Positions 51,901 to 63,459 of a stretch of DNA of 64,000 bases are shown here, one piece after another (the stretch's first letter is position 1; each line of letters begins with the position of its first letter). The notes below the pieces were generated by a model. That model was not told the DNA's origin. It did no database searches and saw only the letters and a program-made list of their open reading frames with translations. The translations under genes and the position numbers were made by a program. Source of the DNA: Acanthoscelides obtectus (taxonomy: Eukaryota > Arthropoda > Insecta > Coleoptera > Chrysomelidae); NCBI GenBank assembly GCA_963669975.1, contig CAVLJG010000001.1, forward strand, positions 43,239,232-43,303,231, read 5' to 3'.

Positions 51901-54303
51901 AGCCGTACTGTAATATGTAATGATCACCACATGATCATAGATTAAGCTTATTCAATCATTTCATGAGGTTCCCGTCGTAATATATTACAAAGGTTTTTGA
52001 CCAGCTATGGCATGCTGCCCTCTTAAGTAAACTTCTATAATATGGCCTTCCTGAGAAACTTTCCAGATGGGTTCCTGGCCGATCGTAAGATCTCCGTAAT
52101 CGATGAATTCTCGTTGCCATCACACAATATCAATACTCAGCTTTACGAATGGCAGCATTCTTCATGCTGGCATGCAGAGCGCCAAGCTGATCTCTGTGGG
52201 TGAGTTACCAACAAAACGTGTAGCGACTTCGTCTATTTTGTCTTGAAAGTCAATAAAATTGCTACACGTGTAACAGAAGAAGGAGTACAGCAAAAGAGTT
52301 CAGCTCAGGCACTGTACCATGAGATTCTGGACTTCTCATTTGGTTGGAAGCAGGCAGTGGAATTATAGAACTTCAGTTCGAGGGGCCCAGAGGTGGAGGG
52401 GGGAGGTGGCTGGTAGTCACAACCACGAGCGTAGACAGTCAGGGTACCGCTCCCCTTCCCCTCTCCACCCTTAGCTGACGGATGTATGCTAATATTATCT
52501 GTAAAACCTACAACTATAGACTGGGACAACAAATGTGCGGTGGAACAGACCTATGGAGAAATTATTATAATCAGCAAGTCGGTACGCGTGGAAGGTTCAA
52601 AGACCTTAGGAGTAGAATATTTTGTCAGTATAATTACTTATCTTATGAACAATAAATATCAAAAAATTTTTGACAGTGAAATCATATCTGTTAAAACTCA
52701 ACGTGGAAAGTTAAACAAGGTTATCAGGAATTCTAAAAATTCTAATTATCTATTATACCTTTGCGCAAAAAATCATGGTGCGTCTGAATTTCATGGTCTG
52801 ATTTTTTTGAACTCTTGGATTTACAACGTAATAAAAACATGTATGCCTTTAATGGCTCTTTTGACATCGTTTAAGTATTTAATTCTTACCTTTGATATGT
52901 TTTTTTTAATTTTGTAGTGATGAAATCTATTCAGAGAAATGGCATTGTGCCCCTAAAAAACGACACAGCATTTCTGTGTAATTTTTTGACCTAGGTCTCC
53001 AGTTCCCATTCATTTCGTTACCTACAAATACTGTTTTACCATTATAATGTTAAACCCGAGTGTCGGTACTCTTCGGTTCTAAAGCATCCTAATTCTCAAA
53101 CTTAAAACATGCGAGTTACCTTCTGCAACGTTCGTGATTACGACAAAAAGTTCACCTAAAAAAAATCGTCAGTATTTGGTACCGCCCCCCTGATATACGC
53201 CACTGGAAGCAGCCATATCTTTAAAAAATGTTTCTCGATCGCAATCTAGTTCAAAAACTAGAGTAACGAGCTACACCGACATCAGTCAATTATCTAGTTT
53301 TTTCATGCTTATACAACCATGAAAATTGTCATGGATAAAACGTGCGTGGCAAGCTTATCAGATCGGGTCACAATTCACAATGGTGTTCAGAGAAATATCT
53401 CAACCAACTATATTGCTAGTGATGTTTTAAGAATGGCAATAGCTTCGTAAGATATATTACTAAATGGTTTTTCCCTTTTAAAGTATGACGCTAAGACGGA
53501 GATTTTTATTTTTTTACATAGTCCACATTAACTCCAACATACGTGGTCCAAACAAAAGATTTTTCAAATCTGGGAACACATGGAAGTCGCAGGGCGCCAA
53601 AGAGAATGGGGAGGATCCCATCGTATCCCAATCCTACAGTTTCCCCATTGTTAAACATGCATTTGTGGCGCCCTTCTGAGAATCCGGTAAATTTTAGGAT
53701 TTGCTTTTGACTACCCCCTCTTCAAGTAGTTTTGGGGACAGGTACACTTTCCCAAAAAATTACCTCTATCCGATAAACGTCCCGCCTAAAAAAATACCTG
53801 CGGGCGCCCATGTTAGTGAGCAAATACGATATCCTTATGAATATAATATGTTAAACGAAATTAAAATGATTTTAAAACTCGGATGCATACGCACAAATAA
53901 AATATACCAGATCTAACAACTACAGATATCTGAAACTAAATATAGTACAGGCCTTTTAAAAGCCTGTAAAAATGTATATGATGACCAAAGCTTTTTATAG
54001 TTTTGATGAGCGTTTAGATGATGATTTTAGTGATATGACCATTTGACTTTATTGTTATTGCAATTTATTTCGTAATTCAGTGCATTTGCCATCTATATTT
54101 ATTATAATGTATTATTTTGAGATTGTAAGCACCATTGAATGTATCAACACGAATAATAGATGAACGATCGTTTTCTCCAAGCTAGACATCCAATCCAGTT
54201 GAACACGGAGGCTGAAATAATATTCGCCCCTATTTGTTCTACCCGTTTCAAGATAATCAATTAAAAGAATATCTTTTGCATCCCAAAATATACTGGCCTT
54301 GAC
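51901..54303. other. no confident gene
   Basis: An open frame of 143 codons at 52,486-52,917 (plus) has no recognisable domain and unusual composition. I see no TIRs or RNA genes in this stretch. Confidence 0.35.
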
Positions 54304-55099
54304 TAGGGGTTCGCTACTTGACTTGATTTTCAAGTTTTTTGACTTGACAAAGTCAAGCTCAGGTCAGATATTAGCAATTTGATATTGCTTGATAATTTTT
54401 GTAATACAAATAGGAGTAGATTATAAACAGACAACGGAAAGACTGTATTTGTCACAAGTTTCAGAGAAAACAATAGGTACGTATTGAATTGTTTTTAAGT
54501 TGTGCCTGTTATAAAACATGTACAATAGTTAAAGACGTATGGACATAATATTTTGTTCTTGTAAAAAACATGTACCATTCATTGTTGAGTTGTTTTTTTA
54601 AGAACTTTATTTTTAATTTGTTTTTATTTCTATTGAACCTGTGTATTGTGTGCCCGCGCTATACAAAAATATACTTTCCATAGATTTCGCTGCGTGGCCT
54701 TAAAACCATTGATCGGCCGCTGATCTTACGCCGGCATTGATTTTTCTTCCTGCCGATTTTGTCCTTCACTCTACCGACACTCTAGCGATTTCGTGTTTTT
54801 TTTTCTGGATCGACAACGCTGTTTGCATGCATTATCTGATATGGCAGTGTGTACGGTGTCTCATAACAATTTTCGATTTTTTGCGCGATTATTTGCATAA
54901 AAATACAAAATACTGCTCATCGGTTGTACAAATATCAGAAGAAGAAAAAATGCCATCAAGTATCTGGTAGTTTAAAAATGCTTGACCTCAAGTCAAGCAG
55001 TACAATAAAAAAAATCAAGTCAAACATTAACGTTACAAATAATTTTATTGTCAAGTAATTTATGGAAATATCAAGCTACTGAACTTGACGAATCCCTAG

Positions 55100-56348
55100 C
55101 AGTGGCGTAGCTACCTTGGGTGGCACCCGGTGCGGAAGTTGGTGGTGTCACCCCATCGAAAAAACTCAAAAGCAATAAATGTTATATGATTTATAAACGT
55201 CATGGATCATTTAATATTCATATTTAAAATAAGTTCAAACATTTCGTATTTGTAAGAAAATGAACAAATGCGCTACGATATTCGAAAAACATACGTTACT
55301 ATAAACATTTTTAAACAAAGCGGATGTGTCTATCATTATTTGTCGCAAATTCATATCGGCAAGGTAAACTAGTGTATTTTGCTATAAAATGCTCTTTGAA
55401 CTAACCCTGTATATTGCTCAATAAATTAGTAGTGATGGCCTGAAAACAGGTGTTTTGGGATAAACAATTAGAAATTCTCAAAAACTACTTGACCAGTCTA
55501 CTTCAATTTTGTTATGGTTATTTAGAAGTACGAATCCTACGAGTTTGAAATATCTGCGAGAAACCATCGTCGCATTACCAAGTGCCAAAACCTGCAGTTT
55601 GTCTCGGTTTTCGTCCATAACTTTTTTGCTATTAGTCGGACCTGTTTACGTGTGATTTTGTAGGTCATATAAATACATACAAATCTTATATGAAGAGTTT
55701 TCTCATTCCTGCCAACACTTTCGACTGAAGCCCAAAAAACACGTTTTCTCGTTCTTTGTTGTCGAATAAAAAGTTTTCCGTCAAAAATTGGCGTACCCAT
55801 TTTATGCATCCATTTTTTAAATACCTCCTTGAATAAACTTGCAGCAATGAAACCTGACTTTACAATTATTATTTCGCAAACTAGAGGTATTTTCGTAATA
55901 TGATTAGACTATATACCAAGATTGCTAACCTGCGATTGGGTAATTGTTGCCCGCAAATAGTTTCTTATTACTTTTAGTTTACTGAAAATCCGTTCACAGG
56001 CAGCTACGGACACGCAAACCGCCACGAACAATTTTAGTGCAATCATAAGATTTGGAAGAGATTCTGTAAAATCCCATCCTACAATAAACTTTAAAAAATC
56101 TAGAGATACTCAATCAGAAACTGTAACATTAGCGGCTTTTAAGCGTCTTCGCAGTCTTAGTATATCCAAAAGTAATTCTGTTTCTGAGACAGCATAAAAA
56201 TCAGTAAATTTGGATGTAGCTAATTTCAGTTCTTCATTCTCCGACAAAACCAAAGTATTTGTACGATCTCAAACAATGAAGCTAGATCCCAAAAAAGGTG
56301 CTACCCGGTGCGGACCGCCCCAGCCGCCCCCCACTTGCTATGCCACTG
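55100..56348 (-). mobile_element. hAT transposon nested in the end of another hAT
   Basis: Ends cagtggcgtagctacc (55,100) and the inverse of cagtggcatagcaag (to 56,348) are typical hAT termini. A perfect 8-bp duplication atccctag flanks it (55,092-55,099 and 56,349-56,356). Sub-terminal ggtgctacccggtgcgg near the right also matches ggcacccggtgcgg near the left in inverse. The interior has the end of a hAT transposase gene only. Confidence 0.92.
55900..56110 (-). pseudogene. hAT transposase C-terminal dimerisation region
   Basis: Minus strand: GWDFTESLPNLMIALKLFVA, VCVSVAACERIFSKLKVIRN and YLRATITQSQVSNLGI, then a stop. The 'SVAxCERxFSKLKxIKxYLRxTMxQxRL' signature is the hAT C-terminal dimerisation helix pair. 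Upstream BED finger and catalytic parts are missing or unreadable, so this copy is non-autonomous. Confidence 0.8.
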
Positions 56349-56409
56349 ATCCCTAGCCATGATCTTTCCGGCAGATACAATCGACTTTTCTTCTTTGGCG
56401 CTAAACCAC

Positions 56410-56780
56410 CGGCTTCTACCAACTGCTGTTCTGTTTCTGGCGTTTAGTGGTGATATCCACGGTAACGAATCGCCGCATAAAATCAGTCGGATGCATATTG
56501 AGTTGGTGCAAACAATGCCGTGAAAGTCGTTTCCGGATCAGCTTTTGATCGGCATTCAGCAAATCCGGTATCCACCCTGCGAACAGCCTGCTCTTCTCCA
56601 GTCCTTTGACAAAGATGTTTCCCACCCTTTCTTCCGAAATCACTAAGGGCTCAGCTATCTTACTCACCTGCACATGCATAACGTCCAACACGATATCGTG
56701 GACCTTTTAGATGGTTTCAGGTGTAGTTCAGGTGGTTTTTAACCTTCCTTCACGCGAGTTATCTTCAAGGAACGTACAAC
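56410..56780 (-). pseudogene. N-terminal fragment of an irritans-type mariner transposase
   Basis: Minus strand: TTPETI.KVHDIVLDVMHV, VSKIAEPLVISEERVGNIFV, AGWIPDLLNADQKLIRKRLS and DFMRRFVTVDITTKRQKQ (first-Asp region, Asp in VTVDIT). The catalytic remainder and TIRs are absent. A fragment only. Confidence 0.75.
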
Positions 56781-57034
56781 AACGTTTAGCTTATGTTGCG
56801 TACTTTTTAACAGTTGAGATCGAAAGAGCAGAGTCCTCGCAAAGTCTTATTAACTTCGGAAGAATTTCCTCGCGAAGAATTTGATGACAGCACGATATTC
56901 CGGTTTATCTTAATGAAAACATGAATGACGTTCACGTGTACGCAAACTACTTGAGAAAACAAGTTAAAATTTGTCATAAGAACAAACGGCTGTTTCAAAA
57001 GTCAATACAATTTTTGAGATCACGACGTTTCGAT

Positions 57035-58730
57035 TGTTAATAATAATAATAATAAATTGCTTTTATTGCTCATGTAAGTACAGAAAAAGAAAAAGTACAT
57101 AAATCTGCAGTGAGCAAACGGCAAGGTTCGCTTGATTGACAACCATTAGTTGTCAATCGGCGCTCTTCCACCTAACCAAAAAAAAGTAGTATATCAGTAA
57201 TAATAACAGCAAGAGAAAAGTTAAACGTTAACACAGATACATATAGACATATTATGTTTTAAAACTATACATTATATTATACCTGTACATCCATAGATGA
57301 CATATAACTGGTGCAGGCAGCTTGGTAAAACCTATAATATAAAACGAGTTGATGCTTGAATGAGATTGCTAGAAGTTGTAGCTAATATCTTATGAAGGTA
57401 AAATTTCAAAGATCAAACGAAAAAGACACACAGAAGAATAATTGGCAAATCAGTGTGCAGTGTTAAATTTAAGTCATCTCAAGTCTCAACATAGTCTTCA
57501 CTTCTCGCTTAAATCTCAAAATTGATAGGGCTTTAATTCTTTCAGGCAGCGAGTTGTAAACCTTAACTATGTCATATGCAAAATAGCACTTATAATTTGA
57601 AGTTTTAAATTTAGGTAGTGAGAGATGATGTTTAAACCTCGTGTTACGACTATGCACTTCTGTACGGGTCTTGATCTTCTTGTAAAGATAGGATGGTGAT
57701 TCAGTATTGAGTATCTTGTGGTATAGTACGGATCGATGAAGGAACCTTCTTTTCTCTATATTGAGCCAACCTAAGTTCTTTAAGTGAAGAGATGTCGGCT
57801 GCGGCCTTCTAATTCCACTAACAAACCTGACACAAGAATTTTGAATACGCTGAAGGCGCGCCATATCTCGATGTAGCAATAATGGGCCGTACGCGCAGTC
57901 TGCATAGCTCAGGTGAGAAAGAACTAAAGACTCGCACAATATTATTTTGGTTGTCTTGGTTATTATGCTTCTGCTATTGTATAGCAGTTTCAAAGATGAA
58001 AATGCCCTTTTGGTTATAAGAGAGACATGCTGCGAAAAGCATAGATCTGTATCGATAATAACCCCTAAATTTTTAGCGGAGTTTGTAAAAGTTATTTTGT
58101 CTTGTCTGAAGAGTATAGTTCACGATTCTTTTTTTTACCAAATAGCCTTAGATTTAGTGGCGTTGACGGAGAGACTATTTTTTTGTTAGCTAATAAAGAA
58201 CCTGAAGGTCCTCATTTATGTTAATTAAAGTTCGGTTTATATCTGATTCATTAAAAGCAATATATAATTGAGTGTCATCGGCGTAATAGTGATATGAGAC
58301 GTGTTTAAAACTTTTGTACAGCTGAGAGGTATACAGAGTGTACAAGAGTGGACCTAAAACAGATCCTTGGGGTACACCTGGACAAACGTTAGACAATTCG
58401 GATGTTTCACCAAAGCATTTGACATTTGAGGTAATTTCTTAATAAATGAACCGCACTTTTAGAAAAACCCAAGTAGTGAAGAACAGCAATCAGCAGATCA
58501 TGGTTTAGCTTATCAAAAGCCTTCGAAAAATCTAATAAGATTAAGATGCATAGGTTGCCATCATCAATGTATTTGCGGATATCATGTGTTACTTTGAGCA
58601 AGGCTGTTGTGCAGCTGTGACCTGATCTGAACCCTGATTGATTTTCTGGAAGAATGTCATTTTTAGCAACAAAGTCCCTCATTCTAGCATCCAAAATCCA
58701 TCTATGTGGTATCTTCAATCGTCTTTAGGT
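57035..58730 (-). mobile_element. 5'-truncated Jockey-like LINE with reverse transcriptase
   Basis: Minus strand, in three frames: LPENQSGFRSGHSCTTALLK and LLDFSKAFDKLNHDLLIAVL (58,640-58,480), CPGVPQGSVLGPLLYTLYTS (58,385) and YHYYADDTQLYIAF with the YADD active site (58,285), then LVLSHLSYADCAYGPLL and LQRIQNSCVRFVSGIRRPQP (57,900-57,800) and the C-terminal VYNSLPERIKALSILRFKRE. A 3' UTR follows, ending in a (TTA)n tract at 57,036-57,056, a typical LINE tail. At least two frameshifts; the endonuclease and ORF1 are lost. Confidence 0.9.
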
Positions 58731-59013
58731 GAACAGTTCACATGTGCACCCATGCAAGAATTGTAAATTTTCGCTAATTGACGTGCCATTTCTTTGTTAG
58801 ACCGAGAACTCATCATTGTAATGTAGTTGTTAGAAATTAGAAGACATATAAGTCATAATCATGAATCCTAAAGTTTTCAATCGCACTCGCAATACGTTAG
58901 AGTAAGGCATGAACATTCAACTTTGAAGCCCATATAGATATCTCGTGAACTAGTTGTGTAAACATTGAGAACAGGAGCAACTTGCGTTTTCTTTCTATTT
59001 ATCAGGTGACAGA

Positions 59014-59791
59014 TAACCAAATAAGTTCGTGCGGTTTTTAGTAGAAAAATATAAATTTTTATTGAGAAACAATAAGACACTATTTATTGGTCGGAGTAGT
59101 TACCATCACATTCAGTGACCTTTTGCCAAAGTGGAACCAATTTTTGTATGCCGGTAACTCTCTGGATTTGGAGTCAAACAATTCGCGGACTGCATTTATT
59201 ACACCATCTCGAAGTGTGACCTGTCGGTGCCTCATACAGTTGTCAAGAGCCAAAAAAGGTGATAATCAGTGGACGAAATGTCGGGAGAATATGGCGGGTG
59301 CGGTTAGCAGTGATGGTTTGACCCCTTTCCAAAATAGACAATTCCAGTTGCTGTCCACCAAACATACAACAAAACCGTGTTTGGGTGCAAGGAAGCCTTG
59401 GGCGTGTGTGGTACCGAATCAGTAGGCGACAACCAATGATACGAACACTTAGAATTCGAATACAAGATCCAGTTTTCGTTGCAGGTAAATAACCGATTAA
59501 GAAATGGTTCATTAGCGTTTCGTGAAATGTTTACTGAACAAATGGTAAGACGACTTAATTTGTTATCATTTGTCAGATCATGTGGGATGTGGGACCCATT
59601 TGCTTAACTTCCACGTCTTTCCTAGCTGATGAAGATGCAAACGAATAGTGTCAGGACTAACTCTGAACATTTCTGCAAGTTCTTGGCACGTTGTCCTGGA
59701 ATTTGCTTCCACAACCTGTCGAAGATTCTATCGATCAACAACATCCTTGGCAATGTGCGATACACAACAACCGCACGAACTTATTTGGTTA
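59014..59791 (-). mobile_element. deleted DD34D mariner
   Basis: TIRs accaaataagttcgtgcggt at 59,016 and its inverse ending at 59,789, TA on both sides. Minus strand: ANSRTTCQELAEMFRVSPDT (59,690), LHQLGKTWKLSKWVPHDLT (59,620), FLNRLFTCNENWILY (Asp changed to Asn in CDE.W; 59,490), then HPPYSPDISSTDYHLFWLL (third Asp; 59,290). The second-Asp segment and the N-terminus are deleted. At 778 bp it is a dead derivative. Confidence 0.85.
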
Positions 59792-60408
59792 CCTGGTATT
59801 ATACAAGGATAACAAAGGTGTCACTCTCGACTGTTGACTTAAGACACGAAAAGGTTCTTCTACTCTCTTAAGGATTAATACTTGTTCTGAGCCACAGCTG
59901 CATGCCTAAGCAGTTGATCAAATGGAGCCCCCCTGAATCCGCCAATGACATTAACCTAAAATGGTATGGACCTACAAAATAATATGAGCATTCAAGATTC
60001 CCTATCTACAAAAAAGATGTAGGTACAACTAAATATTTACAGAGTTTTTGAACGTGAAAACTGCTTTTTACCTACGTCTTGAAATGATTAAAAAATTCGA
60101 AGGCATCGAATAAAATCAAAGCTTTTTTAAACATTGTTACTTTCGAAACATGTTGATATGCCAAAAAATTGTTGGCGATTACAAAATAAAAACATACAAA
60201 TCGTAGTATTGTTTCCATGGTATTTACTTCCTACCCCACTGGCAAGGAAGTACTGTAATCGCAAAAAATTCCGAAAATGATATGTAATGATTTTTGGAAG
60301 TTATATGAGATGTACATCTGTCTGCTGGTCTGTCTATTAGTTTGTCGGTCGGTCTGTATGTCTGCCTGTTCGCTGATACTTGGCATGCCGATAACTTGGA
60401 AAGTACCG
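59792..60408. other. no gene seen
   Basis: A tgtctgctggtctgtctatt-like low-complexity stretch at 60,315-60,370 is the only notable element. Confidence 0.35.
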
Positions 60409-61012
60409 CACGGGTATTACGTATTTTGAAAAGTGACATTATGTCGATTTTGTTTTATATTGTATTGGTTTTTTGTGACATTATGTAGGTTTTTATACAA
60501 GATGTTAACACAGCACTTAGTTGTACGTGTTGCCTAAACGTCATGAAGGTTCAGTTATCAATGTTTGGCTCTGATGTGAAGTAAAATCTGCTTCAGAGAT
60601 GGCATTACTGGAGGTCCAAGCTAAGTTATGTGTTGATGATAATTCCATTTTATTCTTGTCTCAAACACTCTTGAGATTCAAAGCTAGAAAATAGTTGCGC
60701 ATCCAGTTCTTCTTATAAATTCTGGAAATTACATATGCAAATTTGATGATGTCAAAAATGATAGAGATACGAAATAATTATGCTAACTAATTACACACAA
60801 CGCGGGCGCGGTGCAGATTTCCCGTAATTTTCCTAAAAGTTTTTCGTATTTTATAACTTTTAAGTTAGTTAAGTGATTCCTCCATAGATAGACGTTCACA
60901 ACGAACCTAGTGAGCAAACGTGGAATGACTGTTTGCGCCCTAAAAACTACCTAGTCTGCAAGATGATATAGGTTTTTTTGACGTTTTATAGGTTTTTTAC
61001 ATAACACCCGTG
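60409..61012. mobile_element. 604-bp TIR element of unknown class, copy 2 (complete)
   Basis: Begins cacgggtattacgta and ends tacataacacccgtg, 15-bp inverted ends with two mismatches. No obvious target duplication. No ORF. It is colinear with 36,412-37,427 for most of its length, which proves it is an interspersed repeat with at least two copies. Confidence 0.7.
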
Positions 61013-63099
61013 ACTTATAAAAGCATGCCACTATGTATCAAGAGCAATTATAATCAGGTATCAAACATTATTATTGAAAGGCAATTTTACATCAGTGCTC
61101 CAAAGAAATGAGGCTCCAATGTACGTACACGCTCATTGCTGCAATAAGAGGATTTTTTTCTTTTTCATGAAAAGCCCAAACAGTGCATTGCAGATTCTAA
61201 AAAAAACGTATGTCTTTTTGATGTCATTGCACTACATGGCAGGGAGGGAAGATAAGTATAGAAACAATCTACTTGACGTCATTTTTATGCTAATTAGTCC
61301 TCATTCATAAAATCAGCCAATTTATTGAAAAGTAAAACCTTGTGAAAGGACATGTATTTTACTGTATAAATTGATAATCATTTTTTAATTCATGCAATTT
61401 TGGAAATTCATTTCTTTTTTAGGTAGTTTGTGTTTACAATGAGTAGCTTAATTTTTCCGGTCGGAAAAGCATTATTTTATTTTTATTCAACTATAGAATC
61501 CACTGACCGCCATTAGTAGAAACATAAAAAACAAATATCACCTCAATTATAGAACTTCTTTGACTATATTCTGAAAGAATGAAGGTGTTCACATACAACA
61601 ATTCCTCATTTTTTTCTCTCTTGCTTCGAATTCACGGATATGACTTGTAAAAGGTATACCGGCACCGTGAGAAATCATGGTGGGAAATTCTCCAGTGAAT
61701 CTTCTTGGTAGGCCATGAAATCACCGGCATAGCATGTTCAACCAATGATGACGACCTTTGCGAATAAATTCGAGAAGTATGATGGGAATGCCGCAGATCC
61801 GTTTTACAGGACCGTATAGTAAAATTGTAGAGTAAGAGAGACCCAGGCAAAGTGCACGCCTCAAGTTTCATGCTACTATTACAGGAATTCACATTAATAT
61901 AGTATCTTATATAAGTATTTATCCGCCTTAAAAAAAAACAACAAGTCGTTATAGCCAACAAAAATATAGATAACAGAAAGGATTGTATACTTTGCCTGAC
62001 CCCGGGGTAAAGTGAACAATTCATACAAAAAAATGTATCGGTTCTACCAAATTCGAGTCTCACCACTGGGATCTCGAAAACAATAAGAGTTGCGATGTCG
62101 GATAGATGGAGGACATTCGCGCATTTAGGTAACTAAGAAACTTATTTCTCCCTAACTTTGCGATTCCAAATAAAGGGTACCTCAAATTGCCAGTTTTTCT
62201 CTTCTAAAAGATGAGGTAATTATAATTCAATATGACGTTTCGCCCCTTCAATCATCCAGTTTATTTTTCTTAAGCCAAATTGGATTTATGCACAGGTAAA
62301 TAGAGCTTTTAATTATAATTCCAAAAACGTATTATATGTCATACACTCACTGCTTGGTTATTTGAAAAAAAAAACGAAATTTCCTAAGCAGGCCTTGAAA
62401 TTATCAGATAATCATTTGTTTCATAATATCATCAGTCAAACATTCATTTAGTTCTTCTGCATAGGTGAACAGTCCCTATTTCCGATTTTGATGATGTGAT
62501 ATTGTAAAGATCATGACAGATTGATATATGTGTAAAAAAAAATGCATTCCTAGAGTTTATCTGAGCTCAAAACAGTATTATGATAGAAACCCTATAGTGT
62601 AAATTAATACAAGCCTCGATGTCGTAGCTTCCTAAATACATTTCATATCCGCCATATCTAAACCGATGCACAAATCTTGCATTCAAATAACATGAATCTA
62701 CGTCTGTAGAGCATTTCCATCGTGCTAAAACAACGTTTAGTGTAGTCGATAAATGGGAAAATCATTTGAATGTCCTTGAAAACCGCTTCTATCAAAAAGC
62801 ATCGGTCATTTAATCGGAGAAACATGTGATAAACTATCCTTTTCAAGGCCAACTGTTGAAATAGTTTTCTGAAATAGCAGGTTTTGCAACGTCGATGTAT
62901 GACTTATTATATAGTGTTAGAATCAGAATTAATAACTCTATTGACCCGTGCAAAAATCCAATATGGTGGCTATAAGAAAAAATAAAGTTAATGACTTAAG
63001 ACAAGAGAAAAAACGTCATATTGAAATTCTAATTATGCCACCTTGTAGAGAAACAGTGGCAATGTTAACGTAGTTTTTATTTTTAAAACCGATGCGGTT
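61013..63099. other. no confident gene
   Basis: A minus-strand open frame at 61,632-62,066 has no recognisable domain and is rich in Ser/His/Arg, so I leave it out. No TIR or RNA gene is supported. Confidence 0.35.
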
Positions 63100-63459
63100 T
63101 CATCCGTCCATCTCCGCAAATACTCGGAATTGCGAAACTAAGTGCCATTTCTCAGTTACCTTAATTCTCAACTTTGCCTTTATTCGACCGACGTATCTCT
63201 TTCCAAAAGCCCAATGGCGAGTCGAAACTGAAACACCCGGTATACTGAACAGAACACAGTCAATCATGAACGCTCCCAAGTTATTGGTGGTAGCCGAAAC
63301 GTCAGTAAAAAATAATGTCTGTATTGTGGTTTCATTGCTAAAAACTATAGCGAGTTTTCCGTCGTCCGTATAACCTTTTCCAAAGAAAAACATCTTTTTA
63401 AGGTCAAAACATTTCTTTGCGATGTATAATCCCGCTGATATAGATACGTTGTTAAACAT
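63100..63459 (-). CDS. hypothetical 119-residue ORF
   Basis: Starts MFNNVSISAGLYIAKKCFDL, then MFFFGKGYTDDGKLAIVFSN and LGAFMIDCVLFSIPGVSVST, ending VSQFRVFAEMDG. I do not recognise it. Composition looks protein-like and it is the longest clean frame in the last 6 kb. The start has no special context, and it could be part of an exon or chance. Confidence 0.2.
   Translation of the reverse strand: MFNNVSISAGLYIAKKCFDLKKMFFFGKGYTDDGKLAIVFSNETTIQTLFFTDVSATTNNLGAFMIDCVLFSIPGVSVSTRHWAFGKRYVGRIKAKLRIKVTEKWHLVSQFRVFAEMDG

Larger units (their letters stand above)
54304..56355. mobile_element. non-autonomous hAT element (outer) with subterminal ttgac repeats
   Basis: Termini taggggttcg (54,304) and cgaatcccta (to 56,355 after the inner hAT is taken out). 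Flanking 8-mers are gccttgac (54,296-54,303) and gccatgat (56,356-56,363), alike at six of eight bases, as expected for an old 8-bp target duplication. The terminal 100 bp on both sides are crowded with cttga/tcaag words, the kind of subterminal repeats that hAT transposases bind. No transposase is recognised in the outer part. Confidence 0.65.

Noticed and set aside
52486..52917. 143-residue plus-strand open frame
   Set aside because: No recognisable motif and low-complexity, Ile/Asn/Lys-rich composition typical of AT-rich non-coding DNA; kept only as a note in the region entry.
60300..60370. Tandem repeat of tctgtctg/ggtctgtct words as a satellite
   Set aside because: Too short and irregular; similar stretches occur at ends of many invertebrate repeats.
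61632..62066. 144-residue minus-strand open frame
   Set aside because: Ser/His/Arg-rich without domain; reads like the antisense of non-coding sequence. I tried pogo-type transposase on the plus strand and could not support it.
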